A DNA stretch of 10,794 nucleotides from positions 1-10,794 of the forward strand of contig JAKQBV010000001.1 in NCBI GenBank assembly GCA_029573925.1. The letters are read 5' to 3'. The stretch is from a bacterium. Its GTDB lineage: Bacteria > UBP15 > UBA6099. Of this stretch, positions 1 to 7,543 are shown piece after piece. Both the position numbers and the translations under genes were made by a program. Below the pieces are notes generated by a model. The model saw only the letters and a program-made list of their open reading frames with translations. It searched no databases and was not told the DNA's origin. Numbering within the stretch: position 1 is the first letter of the stretch; each line of letters starts with the position of its first letter.

Positions 1-1
1 T

Positions 2-1033
2 CAAAAAAGCGAATCAGCCGCGCTTAGAGCGCTTTACATTAAGAGCGCATGGTCGATGTTCCTCGATAAACCGGCTCTCGGCGGCGGTCCGGGATATTTC
101 AAGATGCATTATATGGATTTTCAAAAACAATATTTGAAGAAACTCGATGATGTTGAACTTAACAAGCTTGTATCAGTAGAAAAGCCGAATCACCCTCACA
201 ACGAATACATGAATTATCTCGCTGACTCAGGAATCGTCGGGACACTGTTTCTAGTTCTCGCTATTATCTTCGGGTTTACAGCAGGAGCGAAGGCCTTGAG
301 GGCAGGCAGACACGAGGCCATATTGTGGGTTTCAATTCTGGCGTCACTTTCAACTGCGGCGCTATTCGGGTTTCCATTCCGAGTTTTTGCCACAGGCTCT
401 TTCCTCCCGCTCTCGCTTGCCGCTTTGAGCAAGATGTCCCGTGGTCGGCAAAATACGACTTCATTCATTCCATTGCCGCGCTCATTGTCAGAAAGCGCGA
501 TAGCAGTTCCGGCAATGATAGCCATAACCCTGCTTGCGACTTTTTTTGTTGCGGAACGACAGATGAGATTATTAGAAGCAAGGATTTATTTTACTAACGC
601 GCGCATCGCCCTCCTCGAACAGAAGCCCGGCAGCGCCTCCGCTTTCGCAGATTCGGCTCTGGCTATTTACCCTGACAACGGCGAATTTAATTTCATTGCC
701 AGCGCGGCGCTGCATCAATCCGGAAAGCCCGATCAAGCGTTGCCTTTCTATGTTAATGCAATGAAGACATCTTCCGACCCGGCTCTTTTATTCAACATCG
801 GATTAGCCAAACACGAAACAGGCGACATTGATGGAGCAATAGATGCTCTTTCTCTCGCCATTGATTATGTTCCATCATACACTCGCGCCGGGAAAACGCT
901 CGCGCAGTATTATTATGAAACCGGACGTTCGGACTTGGCGATTAACCTACTGGAAGCCGTCCTAGTTTACGCGCCGGATGATAATGAAGCAATTGCGGCC
1001 CTGAATATGTTAAAATACATGAAAGACAACTAG
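2..1033 (+). CDS. O-antigen ligase/polymerase-like membrane protein with C-terminal TPR repeats (5'-truncated)
   Basis: This is the C-terminal part of a Wzy/WaaL-type membrane protein. The reading frame is open to the left window edge, so the ATG at 56 is internal and the true start lies outside. Residues encoded from about position 26 (ALYIKSAWSMF followed by a GGGPGYF stretch) match the large periplasmic loop of the O-antigen ligase family, and NHPHNEYMNYLADSGIVG is its second conserved loop motif. Counting from the ATG at 56, three hydrophobic segments follow near residues 60-78, 88-124 and 148-165. A soluble tail from about 195 carries roughly three tetratricopeptide units (conserved G, A and Y positions, for example LFNIGLAKHETGDIDGAIDA). 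Family members join lipid-linked glycans to an acceptor or polymerise repeat units at the outer face of the inner membrane. Ligase, polymerase and protein O-oligosaccharyltransferase cannot be told apart here. The next gene starts 13 bases downstream and is probably co-transcribed. Confidence 0.85.
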   Translation, partial: QKSESAALRALYIKSAWSMFLDKPALGGGPGYFKMHYMDFQKQYLKKLDDVELNKLVSVEKPNHPHNEYMNYLADSGIVGTLFLVLAIIFGFTAGAKALRAGRHEAILWVSILASLSTAALFGFPFRVFATGSFLPLSLAALSKMSRGRQNTTSFIPLPRSLSESAIAVPAMIAITLLATFFVAERQMRLLEARIYFTNARIALLEQKPGSASAFADSALAIYPDNGEFNFIASAALHQSGKPDQALPFYVNAMKTSSDPALLFNIGLAKHETGDIDGAIDALSLAIDYVPSYTRAGKTLAQYYYETGRSDLAINLLEAVLVYAPDDNEAIAALNMLKYMKDN

Positions 1034-1046
1034 GGGTTGCGGTTAA

Positions 1047-3200
1047 ATGAATATTGATTCGATAGAACTGTTAAAATGCTCCATCGGATTGATTTTCACT
1101 ATCGTCACAGTTTTCGGCGGAGCTTTTTTCATTCAGAAAAAGCTCGACCCCTTCGCTAATGCGGCAGATGCGATAGCGCAGATGGTTTTAATCGCTTCGG
1201 CATGGTTTGTTGCCTCATCGGTAGCCTTTTCCATCGCCGACAGCTTGAACCGCCTTAGCCTTTATACAGCCGACTTTATTTTTTTTGCCATCGCGTTCGC
1301 ATTCAGGCGAGACGCTTTATCATTCGAAGCGAACGCGCCCTCGTTAAAACAAACGCATTTATCTCCCGCGCTCGGATTTATCGCAGCGATTGCCGCCTTA
1401 TTCGCGACGGCGTCTTTATTATGGGCAGTGTCGTCTCCTCCTCCCCCATGGGACGCTTTCGTGTATCATTTGAGCTTTCCGGCGTCATGGATTTCGAATA
1501 ATAAAATATCTCCTGTCACAGTGCCTTTCGGAGATCAAGGAGGCACATATTTTCCGATTAATGTCAGCTTGATATATATGCGTTTGATGATGGCGACAGG
1601 ACAGGATTTTGCGACTAACTCGGTTCAATGGCTGTTTTTGATTGTTGCGGTATTAGTAGTTTACAGGATGTCGCGCTCTCTCGGCGCGCCTGCATCCTCC
1701 TCCGCCGCTGCGGCTTCTTTTCTCTTTTTCATCCCCATCATTCTGCATCAGGCCGTGTCTTCTGAGTCTGATATTGTTTTTTCCTCTCTGTTCATTTGCG
1801 CGATTCATTTTCTTCTCGAATGGGCGGACAACCCTAACAACCGCGCAAACCTTTTTTTTGCTTTTCTATCGCTGGGCCTTTTTATCGGAACAAAAACAAT
1901 CGCGCTGGTTTTCACTCTATTGATAGCGCTTCCTTTGTTTATATACTTCATAGCGACTCGCCGGGAATGGTTTTCTCTTTTGTGGGGAGCCGCCGTCGCA
2001 GCTCCGCTGGGCGGATTTGTTTATCTTAGGAACTGGCTTATCGCCGAAAATCCCGTCTTTCCTCTTTCAGTATCTTTGCTCGGCAAAGAGATATTTCCCG
2101 GAGCATACTCCAGATGGACTATGAATCAATCTGTTTTTCATACGGATTCTATCCAAGAATGGATGTCATTGCTCTCATACGGATACGGCTGGACCGCATT
2201 GACGTTTATTGCCGTATGCGTCGCGATCGCATTGGTTAAATCGAGGGGGCATCTGCGGGTTAAGGCGATTGCTGTTATTCCAATTATTGCTTTTGTCATT
2301 TGTTATTGCGTGATCCCTTACAACAAGGAAGTCAGATTTGCGTTTAGCGCGATAATGTTTGCTTGTGTCAGCGTCGCGTGGATTGGGGGACAACTCGGCG
2401 GAAAGGCACAACGAATATTCTATTTCATTGTTTTAGCGGCAGGGTTTATCAATATATTCGCAAGCGCTCTCAGCGGAGGAAACAGTTTCCACGCGCAACT
2501 GGCCGCGCATATCGCGGGACTCGCGACCAAATCAAACGACATTTATGCCGCCATGTCGCCCGGAGCCGCGATCCTGTTTATTGCATCCATCGGAATCTCG
2601 TCCGTAATAGTCATTTCAATATATGTGGGAAAAATAGTTAGGCACGGCAAGATTGCTTTGGCGTTTTTCGCGTGCCTTGCCGCAGTTTCGTTGCTATTCA
2701 CTTCATCAGCGTATCCATCTTATCAATATAAATACTACGCGGGTTTCGCTCTTGGCCGCTCATGGCATGCGCTTCACGAATCCACGCGCGGACATTCTTT
2801 GCGCTTGGCATATACCGGAACAGACATCAATTACGGACTTAGCGGGCCGATGTTGAAGAACACATTCCTTCATGTTCCAATCACGGAATGGGATGCCCCT
2901 CTTTTTCATGATTGCCTGAGAATCGTCAAGGAAGAAGGACGATATTCCGTTCCGGCAACCGACAGGATAGACTTCTGCCGCAGAAAACCGAATTACAACA
3001 CATGGCTTGAAAGGCTTAAAAGAGAGCGGATCGACATACTTCACGTGAGCGCGCTTCATCCCAACGATTTACCACACATCAAACACGACGAAGCGGGGTT
3101 CCCGATAGAGCGCGAATGGGCCGATGCGAATCCCGAAATATTCAAGTTGGCATATATGAATTCTCAAGTGAGAATCTATCTGTTAGCGCTCGGGAATTGA
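1047..3200 (+). CDS. Multi-pass membrane glycosyltransferase-like protein (GT-C/ArnT-PMT type)
   Basis: A 717-residue protein with about a dozen hydrophobic segments, spread from residue 13 to about 560, and a polar C-terminal domain (about 575-717). Motifs typical of GT-C enzymes using polyprenyl-phosphate sugars are visible. PPPPWDAFVYHLSFP at 131-145 holds the first-loop Asp136 and YH pair. SSESDIVFSS near 238-247 supplies a second acidic site at Asp242. GTKT is at 281-284, and YLRNWLIAENPVFP at 326-339 resembles the RNW..GNP.yP motif of this superfamily. GT-C enzymes add sugars on the outer face of the cytoplasmic membrane, which suits the upstream ligase-like gene. The start is the ATG 13 bases after the previous stop, with an AGGGG stretch 10 bases before it. 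Donor and acceptor are unknown. The C-terminal domain (a periplasmic position is likely) shows no family I recognise. Assignment to GT-C rests on motifs only. Confidence 0.75.
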   Translation: MNIDSIELLKCSIGLIFTIVTVFGGAFFIQKKLDPFANAADAIAQMVLIASAWFVASSVAFSIADSLNRLSLYTADFIFFAIAFAFRRDALSFEANAPSLKQTHLSPALGFIAAIAALFATASLLWAVSSPPPPWDAFVYHLSFPASWISNNKISPVTVPFGDQGGTYFPINVSLIYMRLMMATGQDFATNSVQWLFLIVAVLVVYRMSRSLGAPASSSAAAASFLFFIPIILHQAVSSESDIVFSSLFICAIHFLLEWADNPNNRANLFFAFLSLGLFIGTKTIALVFTLLIALPLFIYFIATRREWFSLLWGAAVAAPLGGFVYLRNWLIAENPVFPLSVSLLGKEIFPGAYSRWTMNQSVFHTDSIQEWMSLLSYGYGWTALTFIAVCVAIALVKSRGHLRVKAIAVIPIIAFVICYCVIPYNKEVRFAFSAIMFACVSVAWIGGQLGGKAQRIFYFIVLAAGFINIFASALSGGNSFHAQLAAHIAGLATKSNDIYAAMSPGAAILFIASIGISSVIVISIYVGKIVRHGKIALAFFACLAAVSLLFTSSAYPSYQYKYYAGFALGRSWHALHESTRGHSLRLAYTGTDINYGLSGPMLKNTFLHVPITEWDAPLFHDCLRIVKEEGRYSVPATDRIDFCRRKPNYNTWLERLKRERIDILHVSALHPNDLPHIKHDEAGFPIEREWADANPEIFKLAYMNSQVRIYLLALGN

Positions 3201-3214
3201 AATCGCAAACCGAA

Positions 3215-3877
3215 TTATCTCAACTGGTTCCACAACTCGTCAACGGCTTCCTTGATTGAGTTTTTGCTATGAAACAAATAGTTGCCGGCCACAACATAAT
3301 CAGCGCCTGAATCACAAATAATCCTGATGTTTTCGCTGGAAACGCCGCCGTCGACACCTATAACAGTTTCGAAACCTCTGCCGTCTATAATCTTGCGCAA
3401 ATCCGCAATTTTTGGCAGCATTTCAGGCATAAACCGTTGTCCGCCGAATCCGGGATTGACCGTCATGATGATGACCATATCGATTTTTTCAAGCTCCCAT
3501 TCAATTGCGCTCAAAGGAGTGGAAGGATTAAGGGCGACGCAGGTTTCCTTCTTCATATCTTTAATAATCTGCAAAGCGCGGTCCAAGTGAGGAGTTGATT
3601 CGGGATGGACGCCCAGACTTTTGACGTTGTCGAAATCGTACTCGCGCAGATATCTCTCCGGGGCTTCTATCATCAAATGAACATCCATCTGCAGAGGCGT
3701 TTTCTCATTGATGGATTTTACAACAACTTGACCGAGCGATATATTCGGAACAAACATGCCGTCCATGACATCGACGTGAAGAGTGTCCGCTCCCGCTTCG
3801 GATAGCTCCCTAAGCTGGGTGTCCAAACACATAAAGTCTGCGCTTAGAAGCGAGGCTGACAGTGTCGGTCTATTCAT
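3215..3877 (-). CDS. rpe: Ribulose-phosphate 3-epimerase
   Basis: Interconverts D-ribulose 5-phosphate and D-xylulose 5-phosphate in the pentose phosphate pathway; cytosolic metalloenzyme with a TIM barrel. The 220-residue length is normal for the family. Diagnostic motifs are all present: LSADF (11-15), HVDVMDGMFVPN (34-45), MDVHLMIEAPERYL (64-77), VNPGFGGQRF (140-149) and IGVDGG (173-178). The metal and catalytic residues correspond to His34, Asp36, His67 and Asp176. A small divergence is LGVHPES at 88-94, where relatives usually have a TxHxE-like strand; the histidine is kept. It is the last gene of the minus-strand block, 34 bases after the kinase-like gene, as in the prkC-rsgA-rpe order of Firmicutes but without rsgA. 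The start is supported by a strong Shine-Dalgarno sequence. Confidence 0.97.
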   Translation of the reverse strand: MNRPTLSASLLSADFMCLDTQLRELSEAGADTLHVDVMDGMFVPNISLGQVVVKSINEKTPLQMDVHLMIEAPERYLREYDFDNVKSLGVHPESTPHLDRALQIIKDMKKETCVALNPSTPLSAIEWELEKIDMVIIMTVNPGFGGQRFMPEMLPKIADLRKIIDGRGFETVIGVDGGVSSENIRIICDSGADYVVAGNYLFHSKNSIKEAVDELWNQLR

Positions 3878-3884
3878 GTTAATT

Positions 3885-3889
3885 CCTCC
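3885..3889 (-). promoter_or_regulatory. Shine-Dalgarno site of rpe
   Basis: On the minus strand GGAGG lies 7 bases before the rpe ATG at 3877, the best ribosome binding site in the window. It supports independent and efficient translation of rpe within the block. Confidence 0.8.
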
Positions 3890-3911
3890 GATGAATCTTT
3901 AGAAGCGATTC

Positions 3912-5981
3912 CTACAAGGTCTGCTCGGTGATCAGAATGCCGTTTATATAAACCAGCACGTGCAATTTTCCGTAACCTGAGACTGGAACCTGCGCCACAT
4001 CGCCGGGTCCATGAAAAGCTCTGTACGCTTCCCGCGCGTTGCTCCTGTCGTACACCATGACGACAACTTCCTGACTCTCATTTTCTGAAGATATTTTGAT
4101 ATTGACAACGCCCTTGGTCGGGTCGTCGAGAACCGAATTGAGCGAAGACCTTTCAGGCTGTCGGGCATAGAATAAAGTAACTTTCTGGTTTGCTGGGATT
4201 TTTGTGCCTTCAAGAACGCTCTGGGCCGCAACCCTGCCGTCTCCGGCGTAAGATGTGTCTATGTGTTTTGTTTCAATGTTTCTTATTTCGTTCATTTCCA
4301 GCAAAGCGCGCGCGTCTTCGATTGCCATGTTAGTGACGGGCGGCATGCCGTAAAGCTTGCCCATACGGCCGCTGCTCAATCTGATATTCACAGCGGAGCC
4401 AGCGTATCGCTCTTCTCCGGCTTCAGGCGTCTGTCCGGTCACGAACCCTTCTCCATATTGTTCGCTGTACTCGGAAACAATATCGCCGACGGTCAATTGA
4501 GCCTTTTCGAGAATCAAACGAGCGTCTTCAATGGTGAGTCCTTCCAATTTCGGAACCACCGCCCTGTGCTGCCCTGAACTCACAATAAGTTCTATTTCCC
4601 TGTCTTTCCTAACCCTAGCGCCGCTTTCGGGTGTTTGCTTCATGATATAACCGCGAGGAATTTCTTCGCTGTTCTGTTTGCCAGAGATAACCGCGACAAG
4701 CCCTTTTGCTCCGAGAACAGACTTCGCTTCCAACACGCTTTTTCCTATAACATTAGGAATGACGACAGAGCTTGCCGCAGGGTTGCCGCCAAAAAAGTTG
4801 GAGGCGACCTTGGCCAGAATAATCACAATAGCAAGCAAGACGCCAAGCGACACCGCAAAAGCGGTGAAGCCCTTCGGGAGTTGTCTCTTTGTTCCCATCG
4901 CCTGACCTCCAACCGAAGTTTCACTCTCTCCGGATTCTGAGGTTTTGGTGAAAATATCTGACGAATCGGAAGTGGCGCGGCTTTGGCCTGATGATTGATC
5001 GTTTAAAGCCGAGCTAGCATCTGGCGCGCCGCCGGTTTTCGCCATATTGCTTTGAGCCACCCGGCCAAGAGTGGCTTCCCCTTGCGCCGAGGCAGACGCC
5101 GCAGGCGCGCCGTCGACATCATGCGCCGCGTTTTTCTCGGCGTTGGCCTCGCGAACAATTGCAGTCCTGCACAAATACAACTCGTTTAACAGATCCGTGG
5201 CGTTTTTATATCTAGCATCTGGGTCTCTTTTAATGCACTTAATGACTACCGCTTCAAGAAGCTTCGGCACTTCGGGATTGCAGGCGCGAGGGGTTTTCAA
5301 CTCGCAACTCACCTTGTCAAGCGCGATAGAAAGCGCGTTCTCAGTGTCAAACGGCTGTTTTCCTGTCAACAACTCATACAGACTCGCGCCTACGGAATAT
5401 ACGTCCGACCTGAAATCAGGCTTCCCCCCAGAGATCACTTCGGGCGCGCAGTACCTGATGTCCCTGCCTTGGAACTCGGCTGATGTTTTAAGTTCAGATG
5501 ACAATCTATGCAGGATAAAGAAATCCACCACTTTAGGATTTAAATCTCCGGCGACAATCACCGACCTCGGAGAAAACTGTCCGTGAACTACGCCTTTCAG
5601 ATGCGCCGCGCTCATTCCTTCGACAATCTTTATGCCGAGGTTTAACGCGCGCAACGCGTTTATTCCATTGCCTTTCGTCTTCCCGAGGACATCCGCCAGT
5701 GGAGCTCCGTCGTAAAAATCTTCCGTCACATATATCGACTCATCCTCGCCGAAATCTCTCAGCGGAGCCACGCGGGGATGGTTCAGCTTTGAGATGTCTT
5801 CCATCGACGATTTGATTTTTTCGAAAGTCTTTCCACGCTCTATCAACTCGCTCCTATACCATTTCAAAATCACTCGGGTTTCAGAGCCTGCCACCCTTGC
5901 AATGTACACATCATAGTAAGTTTCGCGTCTCAGCAACTCAGTTATCTGATATTTGCCTGCTATTGTCCTGCCGGTTATCAT
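3912..5981 (-). CDS. prkC: PASTA-domain Ser/Thr kinase-like membrane protein, predicted pseudokinase (PrkC/PknB family)
   Basis: I take the ATG at 5981 (689 residues) over a TTG at 6005 because a GGAAGA site lies 7 positions upstream and the kinase fold then begins in the usual place. Layout: kinase-like domain about 1-272; Ala/Ser/Thr-rich linker 273-370; one membrane helix 371-392; three PASTA repeats about 406-470, 474-538 and 543-606; a C-terminal beta domain 623-686 like that of clostridial PrkC proteins. Family members sense muropeptides or lipid II outside and phosphorylate proteins inside. Here Lys40 (VILKW), the APE motif (179-181) and the Asp of SDVYSVG (193) are kept. The HRD catalytic loop reads HGQFSPRS (133-140), so Asp, Lys and Asn are all replaced. 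The glycine-rich loop is absent (ELLRRETYYDVY, 15-26), DFG is DFF (153-155), and the GT before APE is GR. Fold and signalling role are likely; catalysis is unlikely. The usual neighbouring phosphatase gene stp is absent. Confidence 0.93.
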   Translation of the reverse strand: MITGRTIAGKYQITELLRRETYYDVYIARVAGSETRVILKWYRSELIERGKTFEKIKSSMEDISKLNHPRVAPLRDFGEDESIYVTEDFYDGAPLADVLGKTKGNGINALRALNLGIKIVEGMSAAHLKGVVHGQFSPRSVIVAGDLNPKVVDFFILHRLSSELKTSAEFQGRDIRYCAPEVISGGKPDFRSDVYSVGASLYELLTGKQPFDTENALSIALDKVSCELKTPRACNPEVPKLLEAVVIKCIKRDPDARYKNATDLLNELYLCRTAIVREANAEKNAAHDVDGAPAASASAQGEATLGRVAQSNMAKTGGAPDASSALNDQSSGQSRATSDSSDIFTKTSESGESETSVGGQAMGTKRQLPKGFTAFAVSLGVLLAIVIILAKVASNFFGGNPAASSVVIPNVIGKSVLEAKSVLGAKGLVAVISGKQNSEEIPRGYIMKQTPESGARVRKDREIELIVSSGQHRAVVPKLEGLTIEDARLILEKAQLTVGDIVSEYSEQYGEGFVTGQTPEAGEERYAGSAVNIRLSSGRMGKLYGMPPVTNMAIEDARALLEMNEIRNIETKHIDTSYAGDGRVAAQSVLEGTKIPANQKVTLFYARQPERSSLNSVLDDPTKGVVNIKISSENESQEVVVMVYDRSNAREAYRAFHGPGDVAQVPVSGYGKLHVLVYINGILITEQTL

Positions 5982-5987
5982 AGAAGT

Positions 5988-5993
5988 TCTTCC
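5988..5993 (-). promoter_or_regulatory. Shine-Dalgarno site deciding the start of the kinase-like gene
   Basis: GGAAGA on the minus strand, six bases before the ATG at 5981. No comparable site precedes the in-frame TTG at 6005, so the shorter protein is favoured. Confidence 0.5.
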
Positions 5994-6148
5994 GCAATCG
6001 ATCAATTTTTACAGCCAGTGAAAAGATTTTAAGATATTTTGACGGATTAGTACACCTGAGACTCAATTTTCCGCTTAAATATCCCGCTCGTTTCGCGATA
6101 AAACCGATTTTCATGCTGAATGATGCGGATAGTCGAAGATATGAGTTA

Positions 6149-7543
6149 TTACCGTTTTTTTTTGAGCGCACAAACGTATGTTCCACAGCCGTTTGTCGAG
6201 TTCGGATAAAATGTCGCGCCATATTTGTCTGAATGAGAGCGCGGAGAAACAAAACGAAGCGAAGATTCAATTTCGCCTGTAGCCGATTCAAATTCAGGAT
6301 GTCGATATAGGAAACCCTCAATTCGACAATCGTTCTCGATAGGCAGAATCGAGCAGGTCGAGTACACAAGCGACCCGCCGGAAGACACGTATGCCGAAGC
6401 GGCATCTAATAGCTTGTCCTGAACAGCCGTCAACTCTGAGATATCCGCTTCTCTCAATCGGTATTTTATCTCAGGCCTTCGCCTGACCGTTCCTGAGTTC
6501 GAGCAAGGGGCGTCCAATAGAATTTTATTGAATTCTCCTAGATCCGGCCTATCCGTTATATCCGCTTCCACAGTCGCAATCCGAGGAAGTCCGAGACGAT
6601 CTAGTTCGTTTTCCAACGACGCCAGCTTATGAGAAAAACGATCGACAGCCGTGACTTCGACTCCTTCAGGCGCGATCTCGACTATCTGCGAGGTCTTGAT
6701 CCCTGAACCGCAGCACAAATCAAGAACACGGTCGCCTTTTTCCAGAGCCAGATAATAGGGAATAAACTGGGTCGATCTGTCCTGCGGAGTAAGCCAGCCT
6801 GACTCATATTCCCGCGCCGGAAATCCTCCGCGTCCATGTTGAAACATGACGCAAGCGCGCGGGCTTTCCGATTTCTCGAATCCCCTGTGGTTATATTCTG
6901 ACGCGGTCATAAAATCATCCACCGACATCCGCTTAACATTGACTCTGAAGTAGCTAGGCTGAGGATTGTTGTTTGCGCGAAGAATCTGCTTCGTTTTTTC
7001 AATCGAGTAGGCGTCCGACAAAGCGCGAGCCATCCACACCGGATGAGAGTAAAGCTTGGCCGTTCGCTCCACCGGATCGGTTATCCCGGTGATGACGCTG
7101 TTCCAATCGTTGCGACGGGTTTTCCGCAAACAGGCATTGAGAAAACCAGCCTCTGCGGCTCCTGCTTCGCGGCGCGCCATAGTCACATATTCGGAAACTG
7201 AAGCATACTGAGGAACATTGACCATGAACATTATCTCATATATCGCCATCCTGCCGATGTTTAAAAGAGCCGGGGACATATCGAGCGCGCCGCGAGCGGT
7301 CTTTGCTCTGAAGACCTCGTCAATAAGCGTCAGGTTTCTCAATACGCCGTAAACAAGATTCGTGGCCGACCTTTTATCGTTTTCGGTAAGCCTTTCCCGG
7401 TTCAAATTTGAAGCCAGAAGAATGTTTGAAAATCCGCCGCCTTGAATCACTCTGTTCAGTGTCTCGAAAGCGACCCGTCTGCCCCAGTATTCAGGAGATT
7501 TCTTTCTTTTGATTATTTTCTTAGGTTCTATGTCTTCAGGCAT
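6149..7543 (-). CDS. rsmB: 16S rRNA (cytosine-5)-methyltransferase RsmB
   Basis: Methylates a cytosine of 16S rRNA (C967 in E. coli) using S-adenosylmethionine. The 464 residues have the family layout: an N-terminal NusB-like RNA-binding domain (about 19-150, with AFETLNRV and NLVYGVLRN) and a C-terminal Rossmann methyltransferase domain. Motif IV is DAPCSNSGTVRRRPEIK (344-360), motif VI YSTCSILPIEND (394-405). Cys397 is the expected nucleophile and Cys347 the release cysteine. The SAM-binding motif I is unusual, reading DLCCGSGIKT (275-284) where the family has D.CAAPGGKT. The catalytic cysteines are intact, so activity is still expected. The ATG at 7543 overlaps the end of fmt by 8 bases, so the pair is probably translationally coupled. 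The order fmt-rsmB is common across bacteria. A basic N-terminal extension (residues 1-18) precedes the NusB domain. Confidence 0.95.
   Translation of the reverse strand: MPEDIEPKKIIKRKKSPEYWGRRVAFETLNRVIQGGGFSNILLASNLNRERLTENDKRSATNLVYGVLRNLTLIDEVFRAKTARGALDMSPALLNIGRMAIYEIMFMVNVPQYASVSEYVTMARREAGAAEAGFLNACLRKTRRNDWNSVITGITDPVERTAKLYSHPVWMARALSDAYSIEKTKQILRANNNPQPSYFRVNVKRMSVDDFMTASEYNHRGFEKSESPRACVMFQHGRGGFPAREYESGWLTPQDRSTQFIPYYLALEKGDRVLDLCCGSGIKTSQIVEIAPEGVEVTAVDRFSHKLASLENELDRLGLPRIATVEADITDRPDLGEFNKILLDAPCSNSGTVRRRPEIKYRLREADISELTAVQDKLLDAASAYVSSGGSLVYSTCSILPIENDCRIEGFLYRHPEFESATGEIESSLRFVSPRSHSDKYGATFYPNSTNGCGTYVCALKKKR

Noticed and set aside
3201..3214. Possible bidirectional terminator between the convergent glycosyltransferase and rpe genes
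   Set aside because: The 14-base gap holds no inverted repeat or T-run.
3872..3896. ATTCAT...ATGAAT inverted repeat around the rpe start
   Set aside because: Only six AT-rich base pairs with the ribosome binding site in a 13-base loop; it would be unstable and would leave the site exposed, so regulation is not supported.
5071..5586. 171-codon open frame on the plus strand inside the kinase-like gene
   Set aside because: It is antisense to a clear conserved gene, has no recognisable motif and is a codon-bias shadow.
5938..6405. 155-codon minus-strand frame bridging rsmB and the kinase-like gene, including a possible 58-codon part starting MKIGFIAKR at 6114
   Set aside because: Most of it lies in rsmB in another frame. 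The late part vaguely recalls the start of Stp phosphatases but lacks the RxxNEDs motif and the conserved acidic residues, so I do not call it a gene or a remnant.
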